DNA of 64,000 nt, from the NCBI GenBank assembly GCA_905250125.1, contig CAJNOL010000887.1, forward strand, positions 1 to 64,000, given 5' to 3'. Positions 37,214 through 49,000 of this stretch are shown here, in pieces. Source of the stretch: Rotaria sordida (taxonomy: Eukaryota; Rotifera; Eurotatoria; Philodinida; Philodinidae). Made by a program: the position numbers and the translations under genes. The notes beneath the pieces were generated by a model. That model searched no databases. It was not told the DNA's origin and saw nothing but the letters and a program-made list of their open reading frames with translations. The first letter of the stretch is position 1; every line of letters starts with the position of its first letter.

Positions 37214-39484
37214 AGTACTGATATAGTAACTACAATATAAGGAAAATTATGAGTAAGATTTACTTTTAGAGAAAAACAATACATAGAATGACTAATGGCT
37301 TTTCATTAAAAAATAACAGTACGAAGATACTTTTTATTGTCCGAGAAGTAATAGTAAATATAAATTTGGCAAGAAACAAACAAGTTTTCTTGAATATGTA
37401 TTAAAAAAATTTTTAAACAAACAAAGTGAACTAAGTGATTCCAATCTCAACTAGATTCCAAACTCAACTGCAACATATATATGAAAGAAAATCTTGAATG
37501 AACTTCTACCATTAACCAAAAATTTCGATCCAAATTAATTGAATCAATACAGAGGTCTTTTATTTTGTTTCTATCGTAGTTCTATTTAAGAACCATCCCA
37601 TAATATTTTCGATGATCCGATCTATTTGTAGTATTTAAAATCGCCGATTATGACTACGTCTCAATATGCATATTATCGTGGTCATGCATGTTTTCCGTGA
37701 ATGAGGAGAGAGATGATTTCTTTCTTCATATCCACAGTAAATAATACAAAAAAAGTTTTTCTTTAATAAAATAATATTTACTGTTCATTTTGATCTTAAG
37801 ACTGATATAAATAAAAGAGATAAAACTATTTTCATAAAATAATACTCACTGTTCATTTAGGTCATTAGATGATATAAATAGAAGAAAGAAAAATATTTAT
37901 TTTTATATCATAATGCTTACTTTTGAAGTTAGTTAGACCATCGCTGAATAATTGTGATTTATTGTAATATCCGACAAATCATTGATTAGTCACGATTAAT
38001 TGATGTCTTTGTTTGTTATTTAAAAAATTATCAATTATTTGTGATTATTTAGTTATTGTTTTAGTTGAAATCATGATTAATAACCAATTTTTTTCAAATT
38101 TTGTGATTAGTTGCAAAAAGTAACACGATTTTAATGACATGGACAGCTTTAGAGAACTTTATAGGATTTTCATAAGATAGTTGCCTATACTATAGACTTA
38201 ACTATCACGAAATATTGCGATTAGATATTCAATATATATTCCGCCGATAGTAACAGGAACTTTATTATCGGACCGATAAAGGTCGAAGTCAATTATGATG
38301 TTTTAATCTTAGAGAATGCTTGTTTTTGCCGATTTAGCACTTCAATTACAGTAATTTACTTTTCAATTGATTTATATTGTATTCTACACGATATATTTCA
38401 TATGAAAAGACACTTGGCTATTAAAAGAATTCCTGAGTTGATCTTCTTACAAAAGACTGCATGAAAACTCTAGTTAAACCGAATACACTCATTTTCAATC
38501 AATCCAACTCCTTTTGATTCTATTTGATTGAATCGAATCAAGTCGAATCGAATTTTGTGTGACGACTAAGTTCATCTTTCTATTCCAGTAAGACTGTTTT
38601 GATTTTCAAAAATCCCTGAATTGAATTTCATCTTTCAGATGTTGAGAACGAAGACTTGCTTCCAATCCTGTACAGTTTATTATCATCCGTGTCGCGCAGA
38701 ACTCTATTTCGACAACAAAAAAGTACTTACTAGCATTGTTTTAAATCGTATACAAAGACACTATCCTTCACGAAAAACTATTGTGACGGAAAGGAGACTT
38801 TTAAAGAGTTTGTTGAAAGACTTAAGCTTTGTGGAAGTTGAATAACTGCATGAGTATATATCAATTTGGAAGAATCTTTTGAATTAGGTATTTAAAATAT
38901 TTCGTTACTTTTATCGAAAGAACTTGAATTTGGATGACAAACATCATCAGCATAGCCTCGTGTAGTAACAAAATTATTAATAAATCTTTTTATTAACATG
39001 TTTCTTTGTGATAAGACTCTAAGATAGTGCTGAATTTTGTTTGACTATGCAAAATACTGTATGGTTCGCGGAAAATATTTTAGAGTGCCCATGATTTCAT
39101 GAGGTTTACTTGAAGTTCGGACTTTTTGCATCAAAATTGATCGAGTAGATCTTAAATTTTTCGTAATTTTAGTCCATGAAAAATTGACTCGATTTCTCAG
39201 ATGCGAATATAATTGGCTACTAAATCTTCGCAGCGTTAAGACATTTCCAGTGTTTCTAGTACTTTTTCGACTGAAGAATGGAAAGAAGAAGATATTGCAT
39301 GTTGTTGTTGTTCAGTCTTACCTGTTTTTATTCATTTATTATGTTCTTTTTCTGCATTGAAAAAGAGACTTACTTGATTTTTCGACGAAATAGTAGAAGA
39401 TAAATCAAAGAACTTCACTTGGATTCAATATGCTTTACCACCATTGATGGAGAGCTATTGAACGAGTGTAAAACACATTTCTGT

Positions 39485-39960
39485 ACATAAGTTGAAGAGA
39501 AAAAGAAACATATTGAATGCCACTCTGATAGAATCTACATGTTATTTGCAACACAAAAAGGCAGTTGCATGTTTTTTTTATCATTGTCACTAATAATTTA
39601 TTGCATAATTGAATAATGACATCGACTGTTCTGCAAATCTAATGAATGAACAAGTCATATTTTTGTCGATTTAGCTTTGAATCGTGCAGCTTGTCATTAA
39701 GGAGACTTTCTGTATATTGTCCATTGGTGATTACGTGAATGTAAGCGACTATTATAAATTGAAATCATATTTCCCAGAATTGCTTCAATACTGCCGATGC
39801 TATTTTATTAGAAGAGAGCAATATGAGTGTGTGTTTTGTATCCTATGGGAGCGAACATTATTCATCATCTAGATCGATAAGTATGGAAAAAAACTGACCT
39901 CATGAGAAAGTTGAAAAGAAAAAGAAACATATTGAATGCTATTCTGAGTTTCGTACCTGT
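39485..39960 (+). repeat. Pair of direct repeats about 420 bp apart
   Basis: GTTGAAGAGAAAAAGAAACA with TATTGAATGCCACTCTGA at 39,491 and GTTGAAAAGAAAAAGAAACA with TATTGAATGCTATTCTGA at 39,911 are nearly identical. What follows diverges. Confidence 0.5.
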
Positions 39961-40121
39961 TGTATGCAGAACGGAAAAGCATTCAATGATTTTGGTCACT
40001 TCACATTTGAGCATACAAGTAAACATAGATAGATGATCCATGCAGGAGTTAGTTAGACTCTTTCATATCAACAACAATTTGTATAGCAGCTCGAGCAGAT
40101 GATACGTCCTTGATGTTTATT

Positions 40122-40250
40122 GTGACCAGGGTATGAGTGTGGAGTAATGTGAAAGAAAAACAGAACAACATCCATCCGCATCCACATCCAGAACTTTACC
40201 CATATCAGCACACGGTCACACATACACATCTATTCCTATACCTTCACGCC
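40122..40250. repeat. GTG/CAC foldback
   Basis: GGGTATGAGTGTGGAGTAATGTG is followed by CATCCATCCGCATCCACATCC and CACACGGTCACACATACACATC, an imperfect inverted repeat. Confidence 0.5.
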
Positions 40251-41620
40251 AAACTGAAATTTAGGACAAAACTGGAATGACTAATAAAAATGAGTTCTTT
40301 CCTATCAAGTCTGAGCCAGTGACGGCGTCTTTTCTCACCAAGAAAACATATGTTTTTAAAATACATGAGTGTTCTTCTTTACTGTCAGAAGACAATTTGA
40401 TTGGTGTATAAATATTGAAGAAAATTTTTCAAACAAAGGGCTACATAAGTTTGCTAGAGAAGAATATCTCTATGTTATTTTTGCGTCCTAATGGATCTCG
40501 TGAAATATGATGAATATGTCGAAACTTCTTCAAGGTCAGTCAAACTTACATGGCAATACTTTTTTTGAGATGCTGAATCTCAATAAAATAGTTTTGAAAA
40601 AAGTACACTGAATGCAGAAGAGGGAAAGGTCGAATTTTTTTTTAACAATGATCATTTGTTTACTTTTTACACGGCTTGTGATATTTTTAAGATTTCAGAC
40701 TCAAAACTTGATCGAAACACAATAAAAAGTAGATATTTGAAATTAGCTCAATGAGCTTTATCAAACAATATTTAAATCAATAGAAATAAAATTTTACTAA
40801 GTTTATGCAATTAGAGTATCTTATTTATTCCAATATTTGAACTTACGAAAAGAATGCTTTCGTTGATGTACATCTGGTTGCTTGCTGTGTAATATGACTT
40901 TACAGGGTACAGAATGGTAGCAATGACTAAAATCAAAACTTTGTAAAATAACAATGTGACGATTTTAGATAGAAGAGTCGTTAGAGTTGATGGAGTCACA
41001 CTTTATTTGGCTTCTTCGTATCATTAATTGCATCGTTTACATCAAAAGCACGCGTTTATATAGGCCACTAGAAGAGATAGAGAAAAGGAGAGAGAATGAA
41101 AGAAAGAGAGAAGAGTGAAGGAGAATGAGATGGTTCACGATACATAGTTACGCTTGAAAGAAGAATCAATCATGTGGTGTGAAAAAATGACAAAGGAAGG
41201 TTGAATATTATGAATGAACAGTCAATTCAACCAAGTAATGAGATTAGACAAGGGCGCATAGTAGACTCAACTGAAAATGTCACAATCAAATTTTTCTTTC
41301 TGAAATCTTTTTATTGAGAACCGTTGAAAATTGTTCAAGAATAACTATATTGACATTGACTTTGTTTTAGATTATTTTATGTCTTGTACTACCTATTTCA
41401 TACTGTGACTATATCCAATATTATATTTGTACTTCGCATAGAAAAACAAGCAATTGATATTTTTCCACTTCTGAAATTAAAATCACGTAATTCAAATAAG
41501 ATCAATGGTAATTGTAAACTGTATTTGTAGCATGTATCAATTGATTTTAATTATATAGAATTTCAATCTACGATAAATGTCATAAGATCTCGACAGTCAG
41601 ATAATTATAACTTGGTTATT

Positions 41621-43489
41621 ATGATATTTCAATCAATCTCTGAGAATTCGTCGACCTGTACATTGAAGTCTATTTTAGTGATCATTATTATCACAATTAT
41701 TTTGATTATTATCCCAAATGTTACACAGAATCGAAAACTACTTAATGATATCTTCACAAATGATTTTCTACAAATGAGAATCTGTCAAAACGGTGATGAA
41801 AACTACTCACAATTAAGAAACATCATTTGCAATGTGAACTTCACGGAATCAAAGACTATACCGATGCCAAATAGGAATCAGGTTTTTAGTGACTATGGAT
41901 TTTCTCAACTGAATTCACTTTTTCTCGGAGAAAATGGTTCTTTGGAAACGACTGTCAGATGTATTGGTCCTTTACGTAATCAATCATGTCTATATAAAAA
42001 TTTGTACTATATTAATAGTACTTTCATGATTTTGATTATAAAAGGAAGAATTTTACCAATACTTGGCTTGCGTGTCTTTCCATTCACGACGGAGACTGTT
42101 ACACCGAGTATCCAAGAATTTGATTTATATTTGGAACTTGAAAAATTCATTCGCCATTCAGCTGAGCCTATAGTAATACCTGGTGTTACTTTATTTTTTG
42201 GTTTTCCATGGATTGGTAATGTTGGTCATACGCTCTTTGATGGACTATATCCTGCCTATGCTGCAATAATTCCTTTTCCACCTAGACATCTTCATCCATT
42301 TCGTTTACTTTGTGCCATAGATGAGTGTCAAACTTGTCGAGATGAAGATATATTTAATCGATTTGCTGGTCTCGGTATTATTAAGCAATACATTCTAAAT
42401 GATATGTCAAATGGAAGTTGGTTTGTTTTCGATGAGTTTGTTATGGGTGGTGGCATGATGTGTCAGCGATGTACACAACCAAATCTACAATTACCTGGAG
42501 GAGTCGAATTGGATGGTTCTAGACTATTTCGTAATAGAATGTATTCTCAACATGGAATTCTTCCACCAGCTAGACGACACAACCATTCTGCAGAAGGTCG
42601 AAATCGACATGATGTACTCCGTGCTTATATAATTGATAATAAACGCTTCACTGAAACCGACAGAAAAGAAATCAATGCTGCAATAATTGAAATTAACAAT
42701 TATACTATTGCGCATCAAAATAAAAACATAAGTACAATCAACAAATTAGATTGGCCACTTGTAAAAGTCTCATATATAGATTATGGTTCAATCGAAGGTC
42801 AAAAAAAGAAATCATCTCGATTCAATGCAACTCCAATAGATGCTAGACCACCAACATATGAATTGATAGAAACCTATTTTACGGCTCAGTTACGATTATT
42901 GCGTACTATGGATATTCATATTATAGGACCCGGTACAGGTGCAATGTATCAAACATTTTTATCGGATGGATCAGTAGTCATTAATCTCGGTGGATTAATA
43001 CCATTGAGATCAGAAGATCAAAATATAACACATACAGCATATATGGAACAGTACATGACATCTGGTGCACCCTATCTCAAAGCTCTCTATTATCCGATTA
43101 ATGAAAGGCCAAAAGGAATAAAAAGAGAGGAATTAGTAAAACTCATTCGACAAGCAGCCAAACTCATCATGAACGGCTTTTCTATACCAGTAAATTCGAA
43201 AGATAACTTGGCACCAGATGGACAATTATTTATTGAAATGTGTGAAAGAGATAAAAAACTTTGTGAACTCGTTACGGCAAGAGCACGAGGTACTGATTTT
43301 GGTTGTTATAATTTTTGGGTCGAAGAGTTCATTCACGAACGTGGACCATGGAGAGAACAAGTGAGTACTGGTGGTATTAGAAAAACTCAGTGTCCATACA
43401 ATCTTACATTGATGCGTGAATTGAGAGATAAATATGGCATTCGTCATTATGAAGGAACAAGTGTTAATCAATCAAAAGTCTCTGGTTAA
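41621..43489 (+). CDS. GT61/DUF563-like glycosyltransferase, type II membrane protein, 622 aa
   Basis: One uninterrupted exon. The ATG at 41,621 is the first in the frame and comes just before a hydrophobic anchor at about residues 17-31 (SILVIIIITIILIII), giving type II Golgi topology. The lumenal part has several N-x-S/T sites and cysteines. Two stretches fit the GT61 fold: FPWIGNVGHTLFDGLYPAY, in the place of the conserved N..HW..D region, and IHIIGPGTGAMYQTFLSDGS followed by VVINLGG, in the place of the nucleotide-sugar loop with the GAG-like turn. Family members transfer xylose or GlcNAc from UDP-sugars (for example EOGT). Donor and acceptor here cannot be inferred. The absence of introns is striking among multi-exon neighbours and could reflect retroposition or horizontal origin, but codon use looks local. 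The family call is by motif pattern only. Confidence 0.6.
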   Translation: MIFQSISENSSTCTLKSILVIIIITIILIIIPNVTQNRKLLNDIFTNDFLQMRICQNGDENYSQLRNIICNVNFTESKTIPMPNRNQVFSDYGFSQLNSLFLGENGSLETTVRCIGPLRNQSCLYKNLYYINSTFMILIIKGRILPILGLRVFPFTTETVTPSIQEFDLYLELEKFIRHSAEPIVIPGVTLFFGFPWIGNVGHTLFDGLYPAYAAIIPFPPRHLHPFRLLCAIDECQTCRDEDIFNRFAGLGIIKQYILNDMSNGSWFVFDEFVMGGGMMCQRCTQPNLQLPGGVELDGSRLFRNRMYSQHGILPPARRHNHSAEGRNRHDVLRAYIIDNKRFTETDRKEINAAIIEINNYTIAHQNKNISTINKLDWPLVKVSYIDYGSIEGQKKKSSRFNATPIDARPPTYELIETYFTAQLRLLRTMDIHIIGPGTGAMYQTFLSDGSVVINLGGLIPLRSEDQNITHTAYMEQYMTSGAPYLKALYYPINERPKGIKREELVKLIRQAAKLIMNGFSIPVNSKDNLAPDGQLFIEMCERDKKLCELVTARARGTDFGCYNFWVEEFIHERGPWREQVSTGGIRKTQCPYNLTLMRELRDKYGIRHYEGTSVNQSKVSG

Positions 43490-44377
43490 GATATAGAAAA
43501 ATATACTTCAAGATCTATGTTGCACTAGCATCATAATGAATACAAAAGGCTATAGGATTATTTTTCACACTTTACTAACCAAAAACTTTGAATCTATTTC
43601 TAAACTAATCAATCGTTGTGCTAATACTATCTGATTTAAACGTCTGATAACGGCCGAGGGTGTGAGTGTATGGTGTGGAGGGTGGCTTTGGATGCCGATA
43701 TGGGTGTGAATGTAGGTATCCGACATGGATGCAATAGATGTGAATCTGAATCTGAATCAGGATGTGGGAGTGGGTGAGGCTATGAAATGTTCAGCATGCC
43801 ATGATGCAGATTTCAACATTGATAAAAGGTTGTCATAAGATGGCTTCCAGCGGGTGGGTGAGTGTGGGCATTTGTGTAGATGCGGTTGCGGGATGAGAAC
43901 AAGATACTCATATCCACTCATACTAACACCCACATTGACACCACACTTTCATTCTCATAAAAAAGGAAGTGGCTATGCGCACTCAGGTACACATATTCAT
44001 TATTAATATAAATAAAATGTGGTTTGGATGTGGTGTCATAGCGAGATGGGTAGGTCCAAGTAGACAATAGAAACTTGACTATTTTGTTTTTTGAAAAGAT
44101 GTAAAATTGAATAATTATTTATCAAATCTACATTGGTTTTTTTTCTTAATTTTGTTAGAATGATGAATGTAAACATGTATATCGTCATTTACTTCTTGTA
44201 TGTAAAATTAGGATAACTAACAAATGTCCCGTTTTTTTTTCAACATACTTGTCTTAATTTTTGAATTATTTCACCAATTCTTTCAATCAATAGTAGCAAA
44301 AGATACCATTCATTGGTGATTCGAGAATTCTATTCAACTCGTTTGTTTCTTTTTATTTATACATACAAAAAAGAAAT
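43490..44377. other. Intergenic DNA with a large GTG/CAC foldback
   Basis: This space between convergent genes is taken up mainly by the 300-bp G/T-rich then C/A-rich foldback at 43,656-43,960, and AT-rich DNA. No gene seen. Confidence 0.6.
43656..43960. repeat. Largest GTG/CAC foldback
   Basis: The left side is a run of GTGTGAGTGTATGGTGTGGAG, ATGGGTGTGAATGTAGG, GTGGGAGTGGGTGAGG and GGGTGGGTGAGTGTGGG. The right side has CATATCCACTCATACTAACA, CCCACATTGACACCACAC. One strand is thus strongly G/T-rich and then C/A-rich. No gene is involved. Confidence 0.6.
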
Positions 44378-45907
44378 TTATTTGATATTGCCAATAAAAA
44401 ATAATAAAAATATGGCAGAAATTATAATAAATATATTTCTCAATGTAGACATTCCTAATGCATCGTTGCAAAATGATGATGTACAACAATTAACTTGAAG
44501 TGATGAACCACCAAATAAATAACCTGATTCATTACATGATTGAACACATTCTTTAACTACATAACGTGTTGGTGCATATGCCATATATACAGTCAATTTC
44601 TAATAATAATAATAATAATAATAGAAAATAATAAGTTAAGAAGGACAAAAGATAGAAATTTTTTTTCATACATAACAGTATGCACAAACTGGTAGACTTT
44701 GACCGGCATTAGATGTTTGAACATCAAATGGATCACCACAATCAATACATGTGTAGCAAGCAATTGTTTGTATTGGTGAGATTTCTATGAAATATTTCAA
44801 ATATTTTATACCATCATGAATATTATGTAAAAGTGTATGTAACAAAGATGCCTAATGGAGTAGGGTTAGTGAAAGTATCCGTTGGTTGACACTTCCAAGT
44901 ATCAGCTCTAATCCAACTCACTTGATTACATAAGGCATTTGACAGATCTCAATCCTGATTCACCTACCTAAAGTTGAAGGGAGATTAATTTTGTCGGACG
45001 AACGATGGGTAAATCTTGAGTTAACCGATCGAATTACTTATATTGTTAAGAAAATACTCACAGAAGGGTCTATTCAATGGAGATGTCATAACGATATAGT
45101 ATATGTGAACCATCAATATGTCTTAAAACTTATTTTTTTGATTATATGATCAAGTGGACCCAGACACATATATAGGTAATTTCATCTTATTTTTCTCTCT
45201 TTGGCATTTTTTTTGTCGTTGAAATCGATTTCATAACTTCGTTCACTATGTCTTTTGCTGGCATAGTCTAAACTAAATCACAGTTACCCAAAGTGTAAGG
45301 TTCGAGCTATGCAATCTAACCTTACGACTTATGGATTGCAAAAGAAATAGTTTTCCAACATCTCTAGTATGTAGTCATTGAAATGTAAAAGTAAAAACTT
45401 CATGCTAATAGTTTAACATGAAATTTTACTATATAATGTCCATTAAGATTAATTCCAATTACTTGAATATGTGATATTGTGACTTCGAAGGAATTTCTGT
45501 CATATACATAAGATAATCATAGTAAAATATAACCGCCAAATTTACAACAAGGATCATTGCTTTGTCCGATTTTTGATCATGAATGTCTTCTCTTATCGAA
45601 ATTCTGGATCCATTACTGAATAAAAAGTTTTTTTTCACATATTCTTCTAATCTTATGGTAGTATACTCCTATTCTAATATTCATTACTAGAATCTTAACA
45701 CACTTGAAATTAAGCAAAAAAATTACAAAAACTCTTTTCAAAATTTTTGCATTGAAAGAATAAATGATTTCAAATTAACGATACATAATTTCTCAACTGA
45801 TTGATCTTACAGTTAATGTTCTAAATATCATTTAAAATTGTAGATAACTTACGAATAAGAAACATGAACAATATAGTCAATGCAACAGTATTACCAATAG
45901 TCATCAT
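44378..45907 (-). CDS. Ly6/uPAR three-finger protein with signal peptide and GPI-type tail, 129 aa
   Basis: Exons 45907-45853, 44784-44672 and 44599-44378 join in phases 1 and 0 to 130 codons. Residues 1-about 25 are a signal peptide (TVALTILFMFLIQ). The mature part begins ACYTCIDCGDPFD, the typical LxCYxC start of a three-finger domain, and ends with the CC....CN signature (NCCTSSFCNDA). Ten cysteines fit five disulfides. The C-terminus is a hydrophobic segment (NIFIIISAIFLLFFIGNIK) as in GPI-anchored members. It is predicted to be on the outer cell surface; ligands vary widely in the family. The ATG at 45,907 lies 143 bp after the HPS1 stop codon on the same strand. Intron 1 is about 1.1 kb; intron 2 contains a (TAA)n microsatellite. 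Confidence 0.85.
44601..44622 (+). repeat. (TAA)n microsatellite
   Basis: About seven TAA units inside intron 2 of the Ly6 gene, directly next to the exon 3 acceptor. Confidence 0.9.
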
Positions 45908-46050
45908 ATTGTTATTTCATATAAATAAAATGTGATATTTAATAAAAGAAAAAAGAAAAAGAAGACAAATGCAAGTAAAAAAGAAAAATGACATAAAATT
46001 GTTTTCTATCATTGAAATATAATCCTTTTACATGCTTTATTTGTTTTTGT

Positions 46051-49000
46051 TTATTCATCAAGTTCCATTAGTCTTGGCCAAAGTTGTTCGCATTGTTCAC
46101 GAACATTACTTGATGGCACAATACGTAGATGTACACAAATCAATTCAAAACATGCTAGTGATGTTTGATCAACAATAGAAGAATAATTTTCATAAGCCAA
46201 TGCTCTAGAAAAAGAAAAATAATTATAAAAAGTTAAATTTTTTTTTCATAATAAAAAGAAAATTTCTAACTTGTAAAAATCATAATGTAAAATACCAGGT
46301 GGTTGAGATTTCACAAATGGTTTGTAAAGTCGCATGGATGCACCCTTAAATAAAATAAAAAAGAAGAAGAAGATACAATGAAATACGTCGATTATTTAGG
46401 AATGCATTCAAAAGATCATCTTAAAATTGTTTCGTACAGAAAAAAAAAGAGTTTTATATTTTTTGTACATCAAAGAATTATTTCAAAATTAAAATCAGTT
46501 CCAGATAAAATTAAAGTCCTTTATCGAATCGGATTGGTAAACTTGAAAAAAATTGATATTAAGTTAAATTAACTATGGTAGTCACTTCTTACACTTGGTT
46601 CGATGGTTGTATTGCTCATACACACTAAAGCAATAGTATAGAGGAACTGTTTATAGGGATTTACTAATCCGAACCAACACAGAACTCTGGACATAAGTGT
46701 ATTGAATTCTAAGTGAAAAGTTTATAAATCGAATAACTTTTACAAACTAAAAATGATTTTATTTTTCGTCATATTAATCATTGACGAAAATAAACGTTTC
46801 TTCTAGAAACAAAGATGCTTGAAATCGGATAAACATTTGTGATTGGTATTATCGGGTATTGAAACACAGGATGACGAATTGTATCCTTTAGTAATATTTT
46901 TAACAATACTAAAGAATACTCAATATTCAGAAATATTACTTCACTTTATAAGATCTGTTGGAAAAGATTTTTGAGTATAATGAATCAAATTTCTAACGTT
47001 TTTTTGACTTCATTCTCCTCTTTGTGATTAAAAGTGATATTTTTAGGATACTCTTCCCTTCTTTCAAATGAAAAATCTGCATGATCTCTGTGGATATCGA
47101 TAGTCTATAGTACTTATAACAATAGACTAAACTATGTAACTTCATGTTGATAGTAGCGAAAAAAAAAATAACAAGAATTTATCAATAATCACAAATAAAT
47201 ATAATTTACATACATTACTCTCTTGTAAACGTAATGTATAATTATACGTAAAATGTTCATCAGTCATTGTATATGATGTACAACCACGTTGAAGTGCTGA
47301 AAGACATTTTAATTCAAAATTTAATATCTATAAAAATAAAAAGAAAAAGAAAGATCTTTTAAAATAAGAAAAATTTTCATTATAAAATAATATTCTCAAA
47401 CTTTTTTTTCTAAAAATTGTTCCATTCCATTCATATTATTAGTTGTCATTAAATGATGTTGATTATCATCAGTATATAATGTTGGTGTACAAATATGTCC
47501 ACGTAAACGATCAATAAGTGCAAAATGTACAAGACCAGGAAAATCATTATAACAACTAAATTAAAATATTTCAGTAGAGCCACGACAAATCAAATTTATT
47601 CCATTTTACTTTTATGTTTACATGCTTTTTAAAGCTGTGGGTATGGATGTTCTCTTCACTCTCACCTACTTATATCCATACCCTGAAAGAACTACATAAA
47701 GGATGAAGTATATGAAAATTATAGTAGCTTGAGAAAAGCATAAAAGTAAAACGAGATAAATTTAATATCTCGTGGATTTCTCAAATACTAAAGAAAAACT
47801 AAGATTTATCAATACGTACAAGCTCATTGTAATATTTCGTTGAGATTTGATTTCAATAAATGAAAACCAATCTTCTAATTTTATTGATAATTTATTTCGA
47901 AGAATTTGTATCATTGGTGATAGTTCAAATAAATTATTTTCATTTATTGATAAATTAGTTTGTTGTTTATTATTATTATTATTATTCAAAAGAACGTATT
48001 CATTTGTATCAAAAAATAAATGATGAAATATATCAATTGAATAATCACTCATCTTTGATAAATTTTTTAAAATTTTATAACCTCTTAGAGTAAAAAATAA
48101 ATAGAATATTTTCGAAATCAACAAAAAAAAAACAAAGACAAAATATCAAATTACTTTTGATCATTTTCATTGATAACATCTGTTCTTTTTATTAAGGATT
48201 TATAAATTAATTTTGTTTCATTTAATATATTTGAAAATATATTTAATGGTAATTTTTTACTTTCAAACTAAATAAAATATTGTTTTTATTTTTAGTTGTA
48301 GAATTCTAGAATAATGAAATTATTACATATCGTCGAATTGTTGGATTATTTTCTATAGGTTTAATAAGATTATTTAAACGACTATATGCAAATTGTAGTT
48401 GATTTGTAGATGAATCAAGTTGACGAATAAGTTCAGATAAATATGAACAAGCTAAACTACTTTTCCACTAAAAATTAAAATCAAATAAATAAATCATATT
48501 ATACAAAACCTTATACATAGTATTTTCATACTAATGAAATCTCGATTAAAATCAAACGATCTTCAGAAGCATTTTTTCATATATTCTACTATAAAGTAGC
48601 CTGAAAGCTATCTCACTTTTATATAAAACATTGTATAGTCTCGAAACTATGAGAAAAAAGTTTTCCGAACCAGAACTAACGATTGTAGTTAAATATTCGA
48701 TAAATTTAAGCGATTCACCTTAAAAATCATAATTTAAGATGATAAAAAAAACTTGTCAGTCATCAACTAGGAGAATTCGAATTTTAATTAAGATATTTAT
48801 AGTAAAATATGCTTAGTTTTCGGAATTTCGAGCTGAAAATTTTAAAAGACTATGGCTAACATTGTTGCTTAGAGCATGATATAATAAGTTTCTATTGCCA
48901 GGAAATTCAAATGAAATGACTATGAGAAAAAAAAAGCATAGAAAATTGATTTCAATATAAAAATAAAGTGTATATCAACAGGGATTGAACTAAGTCGAAA

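Larger units (their letters stand above)
35325..38005. mobile_element. 2.7-kb element with long inverted arms built of about 70-bp subrepeats
   Basis: The left arm (about 35,325-35,800) and right arm (about 37,660-38,005) are reverse complements over their whole length. Matched landmarks: CAACTAACTTCAAAAGTAAG (35,377-35,396) with CTTACTTTTGAAGTTAGTTAG (37,917-37,937), and GAAAGAAATCATCTCT (35,738) with AGAGATGATTTCTTTC. The left arm has about five and the right arm about three copies of a roughly 70-bp unit with AGTAAGTATTATTTTAT and a T-rich stretch, which explains the unequal lengths. The inner 1.86 kb has no transposase-like ORF, but holds a second foldback and a 10-base N gap. It is most like a non-autonomous DNA transposon or foldback element. 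Confidence 0.65.
30492..41620. other. 11-kb repeat-rich gene desert
   Basis: No assembled gene lies between the P450 and the GT61 gene. Contents: GTTTAAAC palindrome cluster, a 426-bp foldback, a GC-richer patch, the long-arm inverted element, an N gap, direct repeats and one GTG/CAC foldback (all listed separately). ORFs here are short and AT-biased. ORF 35746-35994 (minus) has a hydrophobic leader (MWRYFVFFSIVFLFMCHPVI) and two later cysteines, but it starts inside the inner arm of a repeat. Confidence 0.5.

Noticed and set aside
40811..41065. A TATATAAA box (about 41,055) above a frame with a hydrophobic leader and a good donor (TTC|GTAAGT, minus strand), like exon 1 of a secreted protein.
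   Set aside because: The frame has no upstream ATG before a stop; it starts at GTG, and the nearest ATG is in another frame that soon stops. No second exon was found.
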